A DNA stretch of 64,000 nt from Deltaproteobacteria bacterium. GTDB lineage: Bacteria; Myxococcota_A; Polyangia; Polyangiales; Polyangiaceae. Both the position numbers and the translations under genes were made by a program. Position 1 is the stretch's first letter; each line of letters starts with the position of its first letter. The notes under the pieces are model-generated. The model saw nothing but the letters and a program-made list of their open reading frames with translations. It was not told the origin of the DNA and ran no database searches. Positions 1-8,235 of this stretch are shown one piece after another. Where the stretch lies: assembly GCA_016875405.1 (NCBI GenBank), contig VGRJ01000003.1:1-64000 (forward strand), given 5' to 3'.

Positions 1-29
1 TCACCGAGGCGCTGCGGAGGGTGGTGTGA
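1..29 (+). CDS. 3' end of an upstream gene (partial)
   Basis: The frame beginning at base 3 reads eight sense codons (TEALRRVV) and stops at TGA 27-29, one base before the ATG of the ABC permease. The near-zero spacing suggests that the two genes are co-transcribed. ABC permeases of the next gene's type are usually paired with an ATPase or a second permease, so this tail may belong to one of those, but eight residues cannot identify the protein. Confidence 0.45.
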
Positions 30-30
30 G

Positions 31-1197
31 ATGATGATCCCGCTTCGCTACACGTACCGCAGCCTGCTCGTCCGAAAGGCGACGACGGCGGCGACGGCGC
101 TCGGCATCGGGCTCGTGGTGTTCGTGCTGGCGGCGAGCCTGATGATGTCGGCGGGCGTGAAGAAGACGCTCGGCGCGGCAGGCCGCAGCGACGTTGCGAT
201 CGTCCTCCGCAAGGGCGCAGACGCCGAGCTCGGCAGCGGCGTCGACGATCCTCAGGTCGGCCTCGTGCGCGCGATGCCCGGCGTGAAGAAGGAGGGAAAC
301 ACACCCATCGCGGTCGGCGAGGTGGTGGTGGTGGTCGCGCTCGAGAAGTTCGGCGCGAACGGGGTCGCGAACGTGCAGGTGCGCGGCGTGGGCGACTCGT
401 CGCAGAAGCTCCGCACCAAGGTGCGCATCGTCGAGGGGCGCGCGGCGACGCCGGGCTCCGACGAGGTGATCGTGGGCAAGGGGATCCACGGGCGCTTCGC
501 GGGCGTGAAGCTCGGCGAGCGCTTCGAGCTGAAGCGCAATCGACCGGTCACGGTGGTCGGCGTGTTCGACGACGGTGGCTCGTCGCACGAGTCCGAGGTG
601 TGGGTCGATCTCGACACGCTGCGCTCCGCCTTCGGGCGCGAGGGGTCGGTGTCGAGCGTGCGCGTGGCGCTCGAGCAGCCCTCGAGCTTCGACGGCTTCA
701 AGCTCGCGCTCGAGCAAGACAAGCGGCTCGGCTTGCAGGCGCTGCGCGAGACGACCTACTACGAGAACCAGTCGCAAGGGACGAGCCTCTTCATCGGCGT
801 GCTCGGCACCGTGATCGCCGTGTGCTTCTCGGTCGGCGCGATCATCGGCGCCGTGATCACGATGTACGCCTCGGTCGCGAACCGACAGCGGGAGATCGGC
901 ACGCTGCGGGCGCTCGGCTTCAGCCGCTTCTCGATCCTCGTGTGCTTCCTCACCGAGAGCGTGCTCCTCGCGCTCGCAGGCGGCGTGCTCGGCGCGCTCG
1001 CCTCGCTCGCGGTCGGCAACGTCGAGTTCACGATGGTGAACTTCGCGAGCTGGTCCGAGATGACGTTTCGCCTCGATCCGGTGCCTCGGATCCTTGGAAC
1101 GGCGATGGGCGCCGCCGGCATGATGGGCGTGCTCGGGGGCTTCCTCCCGGCGGTGCGCGCCTCGGGTGTGTCACCCCTCGCGGCGATGCGGGGCTAA
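31..1197 (+). CDS. ABC transporter permease, MacB/FtsX (LolC-like) type
   Basis: A 388-residue inner-membrane protein with the topology of the MacB/FtsX permease family. One membrane helix lies near residues 17-41, followed by a periplasmic domain of about 210 residues (MacB_PCD-like). Three more helices lie near 255-278, 305-330 and 350-373. The segment NRQREIGTLRALGFSR after the second helix is the cytoplasmic coupling region typical of FtsX-domain permeases. Such proteins drive lipoprotein release, peptide export or envelope remodelling together with an ATPase, so the partner ATPase is expected just upstream, outside the window. The start ATG at 31 directly follows the upstream stop, which indicates translational coupling. 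The substrate is unknown. Confidence 0.85.
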   Translation: MMIPLRYTYRSLLVRKATTAATALGIGLVVFVLAASLMMSAGVKKTLGAAGRSDVAIVLRKGADAELGSGVDDPQVGLVRAMPGVKKEGNTPIAVGEVVVVVALEKFGANGVANVQVRGVGDSSQKLRTKVRIVEGRAATPGSDEVIVGKGIHGRFAGVKLGERFELKRNRPVTVVGVFDDGGSSHESEVWVDLDTLRSAFGREGSVSSVRVALEQPSSFDGFKLALEQDKRLGLQALRETTYYENQSQGTSLFIGVLGTVIAVCFSVGAIIGAVITMYASVANRQREIGTLRALGFSRFSILVCFLTESVLLALAGGVLGALASLAVGNVEFTMVNFASWSEMTFRLDPVPRILGTAMGAAGMMGVLGGFLPAVRASGVSPLAAMRG

Positions 1198-1285
1198 GGC
1201 TTCGCCGCGCGCCCTTCGCGGCCCTGCGCAGCACCGCCGCAGCCGACGAGCCCGAGCCAGCCGAGCGCGACGAACACGAGCTTCG

Positions 1286-1615
1286 TCACTTGCCGCCGCT
1301 GCCGCCCTCGCCGCCCTGACCCCCCATGCCGGTCGAGGTGCTCGGTCCGGTCACCGCGGCGCCGTACGCGGCCGCGGTTTCGAAGCCGGTGCTCGAGCTC
1401 GTCACGCTCTGGGTCGGCGGCTCGTCGGGACCGCTGCAGCCCGCCGCCATCGCGGGCGTCGTCAGCGCGACGGCGAGCCCGAGCACCATCGAGGCGTTCG
1501 TGCGCTCACCGGCTCCGACGCGGATGGGCGCGTCGCAGTGCGGGCAGGCAGTCTCGGTCGCGAGGGCGTGGCACCCGCAAGACGGGCAAGCGATCATCGT
1601 GGGACGGAACATCGC
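1286..1615 (-). CDS. Small zinc-ribbon protein with a hydrophobic segment and Gly-rich tail
   Basis: About 109 residues. The N-terminus carries two CxxC knuckles (CPSCGC and CPHCDA) that form a zinc ribbon. A hydrophobic stretch (MVLGLAVALTTPAMAAGC) follows, which could be a membrane helix or an uncleaved internal signal. The tail is Ser/Thr/Gly-rich and ends in GGEGGSGGK. From memory, small proteins of the form zinc ribbon, helix, low-complexity tail recur in myxobacteria; none has a role known to me. The ATG at 1615 was chosen because it directly precedes the zinc ribbon; 1600 and 1648 are alternatives. A TTGACA hexamer on the minus strand at 1643-1648 could be its -35 element. It is divergent from the radical SAM gene. 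Confidence 0.6.
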   Translation of the reverse strand, partial: AMFRPTMIACPSCGCHALATETACPHCDAPIRVGAGERTNASMVLGLAVALTTPAMAAGCSGPDEPPTQSVTSSSTGFETAAAYGAAVTGPSTSTGMGGQGGEGGSGGK

Positions 1616-1642
1616 CCTAAAAGACTGCGAGAGGCGCGGGCG

Positions 1643-1648
1643 TGTCAA
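1643..1648 (-). promoter_or_regulatory. Candidate -35 element (TTGACA) for the zinc-ribbon gene
   Basis: The minus strand reads TTGACA here, an exact match to the sigma-70 -35 consensus, in the short interval between two divergent genes. A weak AT-rich -10 candidate (TCTTTT or TTTTAG) lies 18-20 nt further on, immediately before the proposed ATG at 1615. The -35 match is clear but the -10 is poor. Confidence 0.35.
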
Positions 1649-1670
1649 GCTTATCTCGGTGCGCCTGTGC

Positions 1671-1676
1671 TAGCGT
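1671..1676 (+). promoter_or_regulatory. TANNNT -10-like element (TAGCGT), 6 nt before GTG 1683
   Basis: TAGCGT followed by six bases and the GTG start of the radical SAM gene. A -10 element at this distance would place transcription initiation at or next to the start codon, giving a leaderless or nearly leaderless mRNA. It belongs to a set of similarly placed hexamers in this window. Confidence 0.45.
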
Positions 1677-1682
1677 CGTTCG

Positions 1683-2903
1683 GTGAGCGACGTCGACCCC
1701 TCGACCTTTGCCCGCCTCGTGCGCTCGGACGATCTCGAGCGCCCGCGCCCTCTCTACGTCGTGTGGGAGATCACGATGCGGTGCGATCAACCGTGCCAAC
1801 ACTGCGGCTCGCGCTCGGGCAAGGCGAGGTCGAACGAGCTCACGACGGAGGAGCTCTTCGAGGTCGGCCGCGGGCTCGCGCGGCTCGGCGCGCGCGAGAT
1901 CACGCTGATCGGCGGCGAGGCCTACCTGCGCGAAGACTGCGAGCAGCTCATCCGCTTCCTCGCCGACCTCGGCATGCGGGTCACGATGCAGACCGGCGGG
2001 CGCGCCTTCACCCCCGAGCTCGCACGGCGCTTCCGCGACGCGGGCCTCGACGGCGTCGGCGTCTCGCTCGACGGTCCGGCGCGCGCCCACGACCGGCTGC
2101 GCGGCAACCTCGGCAGCCATCAGCAAGCCCTCCGCGCCCTCGACACGGCGCGCGAAGCGGGCTTCGCGATCGGCGCGAACACCCAAATCAACAAGCTGAA
2201 CTGCGAGCACCTGCCCGAGACCGCGAAGCTCCTCCGCGAGCGCGGCGTCGAGACCTGGCAGGTGCAGCTCACGGGCCCAATGGGCCGCGCGGCCGATCAC
2301 CCGGAGTGGATCATCGACCCATGGCAGATCGTGCCGATCATCGACACGCTCGCCGCGATCCAGCTCGACGCCGCACGCGAGTACGACGGCGTCGGGAGGC
2401 CCTTCAACGTGTTCGCGAATAACAACATCGGCTACTTCGGGCCGCACGAGCAGGTGATCCGCTCGCGCCCGTTCGGCCGCGAGAATCACTGGCGCGGGTG
2501 CCAGGCCGGCGTCTTCGCGCTGGGCATCGAGTCCGACGGCACCGTCAAGGCCTGCCCCACCCTGCCGACGGCGCCCTACCAGGGAGGCAACGTGCGCACG
2601 CTCACCATCGAGCAGCTGTGGGAACGCTCGGAGGCTCTCGCGTTCGCGCGCGAGCGCACGGCCGACGAGCTCTGGGGCTTCTGCAAGACCTGCTACTACG
2701 CCGACACCTGCCGCGCCGGATGCTCATGGACGGCGCACACGACGCTCGGACGTCGCGGCAACATGCCCTTCTGCTACCACCGCGTGACGCAGCTCCGAAA
2801 GAAGGGGCTCCGCGAGCGCCTGGTGAAGGTCGAGGAGGCGCCGCGCTTGCCGTTCGACTTCGGGCGCTTCGAGATCGTCGAAGAGCCCTGGCCGGCGCCA
2901 TGA
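1683..2903 (+). CDS. Radical SAM/SPASM enzyme (peptide-maturase type)
   Basis: A 406-residue enzyme. The radical SAM cluster motif is CDQPCQHC (C34, C38, C41), followed by the SAM-binding GGE motif in LIGGEAYLR. The C-terminal part holds cysteines C273, C291, C334, C337, C343, C347 and C364, with the arrangement CKTCYYADTCRAGC typical of a SPASM domain that binds auxiliary [4Fe-4S] clusters. SPASM enzymes such as PqqE and AlbA mostly modify ribosomally made peptides, so this is probably a RiPP maturase, though a small-molecule or haem-pathway role cannot be excluded. The GTG start is supported by the TAGCGT element 6 nt upstream. The stop codon overlaps the ATG of a 25-codon ORF (ATGA), a plausible substrate peptide. 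No other RiPP genes are adjacent. Confidence 0.88.
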   Translation: MSDVDPSTFARLVRSDDLERPRPLYVVWEITMRCDQPCQHCGSRSGKARSNELTTEELFEVGRGLARLGAREITLIGGEAYLREDCEQLIRFLADLGMRVTMQTGGRAFTPELARRFRDAGLDGVGVSLDGPARAHDRLRGNLGSHQQALRALDTAREAGFAIGANTQINKLNCEHLPETAKLLRERGVETWQVQLTGPMGRAADHPEWIIDPWQIVPIIDTLAAIQLDAAREYDGVGRPFNVFANNNIGYFGPHEQVIRSRPFGRENHWRGCQAGVFALGIESDGTVKACPTLPTAPYQGGNVRTLTIEQLWERSEALAFARERTADELWGFCKTCYYADTCRAGCSWTAHTTLGRRGNMPFCYHRVTQLRKKGLRERLVKVEEAPRLPFDFGRFEIVEEPWPAP

Positions 2904-2977
2904 CACCGTCCGAGCGCTCACGCGGTGCGCGCCCCGAGGTGATGGTGTACCGCCCGGGCCGCTCGACGGTTCGTTGA
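2900..2977 (+). CDS. Overlapping 25-residue ORF, candidate substrate peptide of the radical SAM enzyme
   Basis: An ATG at 2900 overlaps the radical SAM stop as ATGA and opens 25 codons to TGA 2975-2977. Codon third positions are mostly G or C, like the neighbours. The peptide is basic and contains PEVMVYRPGR. The spacing E-V-x-x-Y-x-x-x-R is the same as in the PqqA core (EVTMY followed by three residues and R), where the SPASM enzyme PqqE links the Glu and Tyr side chains. What is seen is the overlap and the motif; translation and substrate status are inference, and chance similarity in so short a peptide is possible. No pqqB, C or D genes are present here. Confidence 0.35.
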   Translation: MTPSERSRGARPEVMVYRPGRSTVR

Positions 2978-3016
2978 CACAAATCAATCTGGCGGCGCGC
3001 CCACCGGCGCACGACG

Positions 3017-4150
3017 TCAGGGGCTCGCGTGCTTCACCGTCATGCGCGGCGACATGCCCACCCCCTCTTCGACGAGGCCGCGCACCTGCTCCCCTCGCTC
3101 GCCGAGCACGTGGTAGCGCGCGTACGCGAGCGCGACCGGGTTCACGATCGCGAAGCCCTCTTCGTCGCCGAGCGCCATGCAGGCCGTGTCGCCGACCGAG
3201 GTGTTGCCGAGCCCGTAGAGCTGGTGACAGCCGCCTTCGACGTCGACCCAGGTGAGCGGCACGCCGTCCGCGCCCGCGACCACCTCGTCCGCGCCCACGT
3301 CGTCGAGCGAGCCGGTCATGAGCAGCACCGGGAGCGTCACGGACGCGAGGCCGCTCTCGCCGAAGAACGCGTGCTTCCTGCCGGCCATCGGGAGCGCCGC
3401 CTTGGCGCGCGGCTCGTCGAGCGGAGCCTTGAAGAGCGCGAGCCCCGCGTCGTCACAGTCGGCGATCGAGCCGTCGAAGCAACGGGCCTCGATGAGGGCG
3501 TGGCCGTAGCTCGCGCCGGCGAGGGACCACGTCGTGAAGGTGCCGAAGCTGTGCCCCGAGACCGCGAGCCGCGAGGCGTCGACGACGCCCGAGAGCGGAT
3601 CCTCGGCGCCCAGGCCGGCGAGGTGGTCGACCGCCGCGCGCACGTCCAGCGGGCGCTGGTAGAACGCCGCGAGCGGCAGCGGGTCGGGGGTATCGGTGAG
3701 GGTGTTGCCCACGTGCTCGGGCGCGACGGCGACCCAACCGTGCATCGCGAAGTGACACATCATGCGGTGGCTGTTGCCCGCGAACCCCATGTACCCGTGC
3801 GAGTGCGCGAGCACGGGGTGACCGTCGGCCCAAGGCGAGGGCGCGAGCGGCACGTCCTCCCACGCGAGCGGATCCTGAAAGATGCCGCGGTAGCGTGCGT
3901 GCTCGCCGTCGGTCGCGGTGGTCGGGTACCAGACATGCACCGGGATCGTGCGCGCGGGCGCGCCGGGGTACGCCTCGTAGGTCGTCGACAAGACGCGGTG
4001 CCCGCACTGGAACGGCCCCGCGTCGTCGAGGCCGAAGGTCGCGGGATCCACGGTCGGCTCGGGGTTCTTCTTCGGCACCACCTCGGCCTCGCCGCCACAC
4101 GCCGAGAGGGCGAGCCCGAGGAACATGGCGAGGGTCATCGCGCGGATCAT
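3017..4150 (-). CDS. Lipoprotein alpha/beta hydrolase (PAF-acetylhydrolase/dienelactone-hydrolase-like)
   Basis: A 377-residue lipoprotein. The signal peptide ends at a lipobox LSAC (Cys18), followed by a short linker rich in Pro and charged residues. The mature part has the alpha/beta-hydrolase fold, with the nucleophile elbow GHSFG (Ser about 201), the oxyanion-region motif HSHGYMG, and a late Asp/His region (MTGSLDDVG and GGCHQLYG). The segment VHVWYPTT near residue 60 is typical of the PAF acetylhydrolase/platelet-lipase-like family, whose members cleave short-chain esters or acyl groups. The substrate is unknown and the protein is probably outer-membrane anchored. The start ATG at 4150 gives a normal signal peptide; in-frame sequence upstream reads as Arg-rich noise. 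It converges on the radical SAM gene. Confidence 0.8.
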   Translation of the reverse strand: MIRAMTLAMFLGLALSACGGEAEVVPKKNPEPTVDPATFGLDDAGPFQCGHRVLSTTYEAYPGAPARTIPVHVWYPTTATDGEHARYRGIFQDPLAWEDVPLAPSPWADGHPVLAHSHGYMGFAGNSHRMMCHFAMHGWVAVAPEHVGNTLTDTPDPLPLAAFYQRPLDVRAAVDHLAGLGAEDPLSGVVDASRLAVSGHSFGTFTTWSLAGASYGHALIEARCFDGSIADCDDAGLALFKAPLDEPRAKAALPMAGRKHAFFGESGLASVTLPVLLMTGSLDDVGADEVVAGADGVPLTWVDVEGGCHQLYGLGNTSVGDTACMALGDEEGFAIVNPVALAYARYHVLGERGEQVRGLVEEGVGMSPRMTVKHASP

Positions 4151-4296
4151 GCGGCGATGGTGAGGCGCGCGCGGCAGCGTCGTCAACGCTCGAGAGCGAC
4201 ACGCGCGGGCGCAGTGTCCCCGCGGCGTCTCTCCGCTCCGGGGCGTGACGCTCACTCCGCGACGAGCCCGCGCGGCGCATGGTCGACCGGAGAGCG

Positions 4297-6048
4297 TTAG
4301 ACCCACGGCAGCTGCAACGGCGCCGGCACGTCCACGGTGGTCCCCACCGGCGGCGGCTTCCAGACCTGCCCACCCAGCCCCTCCAACTGTCGCCAAATCA
4401 GTCGTTCATCGTCCAGATCCAACGAGAACTCGACGTCCCAGATCCGCGGCCCGCCGTCGTCGTCCACCTCGCGCACCGTGACCGTGACCACCCCGCTCCG
4501 CGAGACTTCCCCAACGACAAACGCCGAGGACCGACAGAGCCTCTCGCCGGGGATGCGAAAGGCGCCTTCCGGAGCCTCTACACGGAGCCGGCGGGGATCC
4601 ACGCGGGTGATCCTAACCGGCGTGGCCAATGGCGCGAGCAACAACACCGAGTCCGGTCGGTTCTTACCTTCGAAAACCCGGATCGTGCTGGTGTAGGCGG
4701 TGGCGATCTCAAACCCCTGAAGCACGACCAAGTGCTGCTCGGTCTCGGGGGCCGCGTCGGGGACGAGCTCGCTCACCGCGTTGGTGGTCTTCAGCACCCA
4801 ATGGAGACCCAGACTCTGAACCATGAGTAAGGTTGCCGCACCAAACAAGTGCCAGCGCCCCAGCCACACAACGAGCCGGCTCGGAGTCGGCCCCGTCTAG
4901 AGCAGCGCCAAAAGCCCCGCCACTCCCAGCCCAGCCACCCCCACCAGCCGAGTCATCGGGAAGGCACCGAGCGGAGGCAGCAACGGTAAGAAGGCGAGAC
5001 CTGCCGCCGTGTACACCCGAGGGTCGGCAGTGCGTCGCGACAGTCGAAACACGAGGCCGAGACACACGGCCAGGAGCCCCAAGCCCAACACCCAACCTAG
5101 CTTGGGGGTCAACATCATCCAACCGTCCACCGGCAGGTTGAACCACGCCGCCGCCGAGAGCACGCCGAGGCGCTCCGGAAGAAGCACCAGAAAACGCCCG
5201 GTCTCGCGGAGCGGGTCGACGTAGAGAGCCGAGCCCTGGATCCCGAAGCCGAGCCCCTTCCACACTGCGGCCCACCCACCAGTCACAAGCAGGATCGGCA
5301 ACCAGCGCCGGACCCGCGCGGCGAGCGGGCGAGAGTAGCTCGCCTCCAACACCATCAACGCCAGGAGTGCGGCAGTGCCCGCCTCGGCCGACAGGAGAGC
5401 CGCCCCCACCCACAGCGGCGTCCACCACCTGGCGTGCGTGACGTCGGCGAGAGCCCGAAGATGACTGGTGGCGGCGAGCAGGGCGAAGAAGAGCGCCAAC
5501 AGGGCGTTTCGATTCGCCATCCAGCCGACGGGCAGGGCGTGCGACTCGTCCACCACAAACAGGAGCGCCGCCAGCGCCGCCGCGCGCCCCGGTCCGAGCC
5601 ACTGCACGCAAAAACGCGAGGCCGCCCAGATCGTCAAAAGAAACCAGAGAACGCTGTGGGCGTGATGGAGCCAGAGCCGCTCGCCGAACGCCCACCAATC
5701 CCACCAGTGGGTCAGCGCCGTGAGCGGACGAAAGAAAACACCACGGACATCCGAGCCTACCCACCACGGCAACACGCCTTCGTCCACGAGCTTCCGAAAT
5801 TCGACGCGATCTGCAGGAAAAAACTCGAAGACGCCGAGCAGGCGCCCATATGGAGCGGGCGGATGATAGGGCGCGTTTGGATCCAAGTGCAGCCGATGAA
5901 GCCAGTCGTCCGCGCCGATCCCCGCAAACAAGCTGGGAGAGACCAACAGCCCACCGAGGAGCATGAGCACCGCGGTCAGTCGTGGGTGAACGAGCAGCCG
6001 ATCGAGCAGCGATTGCTTCCCGTCACGCGACGGCGGCGCCGGCGGCAT
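4297..6048 (-). pseudogene. Polytopic membrane protein gene interrupted by one in-frame TAG
   Basis: One reading frame runs for about 584 codons and contains a single TAG at 4897-4899. Upstream of it are about 383 residues of a polytopic protein: a hydrophobic N-terminus, ADDWLHR and FFRPLTALTHWWDWW motifs, MANRNALLALFFALLAAT, and many membrane helices. This resembles large membrane proteins of the glycosyltransferase-39/GT-C type that recur in myxobacteria. Downstream, the same frame continues with a further hydrophobic segment (HLFGAATLLMVQSLGLHWVL) and a soluble beta-rich C-terminal domain of about 165 residues ending in LPWV. The frame is unshifted, so a point change to TAG or a base error explains the break. 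If TAG is real, a GTG at 4869 could restart the tail, but a free-standing tail is unlikely. The start ATG at 6048 follows a GAGG element; GTG 6054 is possible. Confidence 0.65.
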
Positions 6049-6134
6049 TACCACGCTGCCTCGCGCTCTCCCGCGGGGTCACTTTGTCGTGTGAACGTCC
6101 GAGTCTCCAGGCGACGCACGACAGTCGAGGGTAC

Positions 6135-7231
6135 ATGACCGGGACCTTGGCACCATCGATCGTCACCCGTGCATCGAAAAATATTTTGCTTGCTCTGTGC
6201 TTGCTGGGAGCCACCGTCGCCGTCGCGTGCGGTGACACGGGCGAAGGACCGGGCTCGTCCGACCATGGCGGCTCGACGTCCGGGGCGACCACCGGGACCG
6301 GAGGAGCCGGGGGCGGCGGTGATCCGCCGGTGACGAGCCCACCGTTCGCGGAGGGCGCGCCCATCGCGCGCGCCCTCCGCGAGAACATGGTCCCGACCGA
6401 GCGGCTGTGGGCCGTGCGCGCCCGATTCACGAAGCTGACGCGCGCGTTGCCCGAGAGCGACGAGCCTGATCAGAGCCTCCTTCGGCAGGAGCTCGAGTGC
6501 GTCGGCAAGACCGAGCTCGGGAGCGGAACGGGCGGCGGCATCATCGAGTACGGCACGAACGTGAAGTCGCCGCATGACTCCGCGATCATGTCGCGCATCC
6601 GCACCGAAGAGCATGAGTCTCGCCGCCTCGTGTTCGAGGGCGAGAGCGACCGGAGCGAGGTCTTCCCCGGGCTCCGGTTCACGCTCGAAGCGCACCCTTC
6701 CTTCGGCGACCTCGAGGTCCTCGTGACCGGGGTCGAGTACGCGATCGAGCAGCCCGCGCAGAACTCCGAGCGCGGCACCCTCGCGTACGCGAACCGCTTC
6801 CGCGCAGTTCCCTCGACGGTGAGCTATCGTCCGCCGCGCAAGACGAAGCGCCCCTTCGTACCGGGCGTGAGGAGCGGCATCGTGCTCGCGCCGCCCGAGG
6901 GGGCCCCGCCAACATACCTTGGCTCGACGAGCAGGTGCGCTACCGCGTTCAGCTGACGAGCGAGGTCTCTCGGATGGCCACCTCCGACAGCAAGGCGCGC
7001 TCCGTGCGCATGGTGCAGCTGAGCGCAGGCGCTGGTTACGGGACGCATTTCCCGCTGCAGCCTGGGACCGAGGTGATGCTGGGCTTCGTCAACGGCGATC
7101 CAGACCGCCTGATCATCCTCGGCGCCGTCCCGAACGACCTCACGCCCTCGCCGGTACGCGGCGATGAGCCCCTCGATCACCGAATCTCGACGTCGTCGGG
7201 GATCGTGATGGAGTTCGAGGACGGCGACTGA
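6135..7231 (+). pseudogene. Degenerate vgrG fused to a lipoprotein leader, with a frameshift
   Basis: The first 274 codons (6135-6956) start with a lipoprotein signal (LLGATVAVAC) and a Gly/Ser/Thr stalk. From about residue 130 they turn into VgrG sequence: EYGTNVKSP, RRLVFEGESD, LVTGVEYAIEQ, ANRFRAVP and RPPRKTKRP, matching the centre of Rhs/VgrG proteins. Near 6912-6925 the frame shifts by one and VgrG sequence resumes (LDEQVRYRVQL, then YGTHFPLQPGTEVMLGFVNGDPDR), the gp5 OB-fold region, ending at 7231. The amino-terminal gp27-like half and the C-terminal beta-helix are missing. It is therefore a broken VgrG remnant whose 5' end has been captured by a lipoprotein leader. A functional lipoprotein-VgrG hybrid seems unlikely. 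Confidence 0.7.
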
Positions 7232-7270
7232 GCGGCCCCCTCAGGTAGCCGTCACGTACGAGCGTGGTGT

Positions 7271-7390
7271 TCAGCCGGCGTTTCGCGCGCCGCGCTTTCG
7301 GTAGAAAAACACCAAGAAGACGTCGCGCGCGAAGAGGTAAAACGGCGCCTTCAATGCCCGCTCCACGTTCGCGCGGCTCCGCAAGTCCAT
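7271..7390 (-). CDS. 39-residue ORF starting directly after the upstream stop
   Basis: On the minus strand the stop TAG (7391-7393) of the preceding gene is followed at once by ATG (TAGATG). This opens 39 codons, with a GTGAGGG stretch upstream that could act as a ribosome binding site. The product has a charged N-terminus and a hydrophobic aromatic segment (APFYLFARDVFLVFFYRK), then a basic tail. No family is recognised. It could be a small membrane peptide, or the remnant of a gene degraded together with the neighbouring vgrG fragment. Confidence 0.3.
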   Translation of the reverse strand: MDLRSRANVERALKAPFYLFARDVFLVFFYRKRGARNAG

Positions 7391-8107
7391 CTAGGATGCG
7401 AAGGCCCTCACGACACGTGACGCCGCGGTCGGAGCGACCTTCCGCTTCGCCGCGGCAAGGCTGTCGAGGGCCTTCTCGATTGGGCCCCCACAGCTCGGCG
7501 ACCTTGATTCGTAGAGGCACGCAACGCTCACGAACCACTCGCCATCGGGGTCGCGTCGCTCACTCGACTCCTGACAAAGAAAGCCCACGGCCTCGCCGCT
7601 CGCGCTCTCGACGAGCGGCGTCGCAACGAGCGAGTGGGTGGTGGACTTCGCCCCGTAGCCGGTCTTCCAGGGGGCGGAGGCCTGCGCTTTGGGATCCTGC
7701 ACGAGCCCGACGACGTGCGCAGCCTCGAACGACAACGGCCACGCCTCGATCGATGCGGGCTCGATGAGCCGAGCGTTCGCGAGGACGAGCGCGCGACGAG
7801 ATTCGAGGGCCACACCCGTCGTCGCGACGATCCCGAGCAACGCGGCGACGAGGCCGGCGCCGCCCAGCCGAAGCGCCGCCCAGCCGCCGCCCACGATGCC
7901 GAGCACGACCACCCCAATGCCCATCGCGACGTTTGGGTGCTGGGGGCCCAGCGTCGCGCCGACCGCGAGCCCCAGCAGGACGAACAGCGCTCCGATCCCG
8001 ACCGCCCGCCCGAACCAAGCCCATGCGCCGTCCCTGTCCACGGCCGAGAGGCTCGCACGCCCATGCCTTCGTCGTCGCGCTCCTGGCTCGCCCATACGCG
8101 CCGGCAT
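7391..8107 (-). CDS. Small polytopic membrane protein of unknown function beside vgrG
   Basis: About 238 residues. An Arg-rich N-terminus is followed by three closely spaced hydrophobic segments (around VGIGALFVLLGLAVGA, VAMGIGVVVLGIVGGG and AGLVAALLGIVATTGVAL). A C-terminal domain of about 130 soluble residues has two conserved-looking cysteines (FLCQESSERRDPDG and ACLYESRSPSC). Starts at 8107 or 8095 look reasonable; the frame stays open to a GTG at 8212, close to the divergent vgrG. Its position between two vgrG genes, opposite in orientation, makes an immunity or accessory role conceivable, but no family is recognised. The gene ends in TAG. Confidence 0.55.
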   Translation of the reverse strand: MPARMGEPGARRRRHGRASLSAVDRDGAWAWFGRAVGIGALFVLLGLAVGATLGPQHPNVAMGIGVVVLGIVGGGWAALRLGGAGLVAALLGIVATTGVALESRRALVLANARLIEPASIEAWPLSFEAAHVVGLVQDPKAQASAPWKTGYGAKSTTHSLVATPLVESASGEAVGFLCQESSERRDPDGEWFVSVACLYESRSPSCGGPIEKALDSLAAAKRKVAPTAASRVVRAFAS

Positions 8108-8235
8108 GAGCCCCGCCACCCGCGCCCCAATGCCCAAGCCCGCGGCGTTCTCGAACCGCGCGCTGTGCAGGCTTTCGAGCTGACCTTCACCACTCGAGAA
8201 GCTTGATCTCACTTCACAAGCGGCAGCCCTCGCCT

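Noticed and set aside
1-777. Open minus-strand frame of 258 codons opposite the ABC permease
   Set aside because: Rich in His, Arg and Ala and without motifs; the permease on the other strand has clear family features.
6135-6956. Annotation as an intact lipoprotein
   Set aside because: The second half is clearly VgrG sequence that continues in another frame after 6920, so the frame is a fused remnant.
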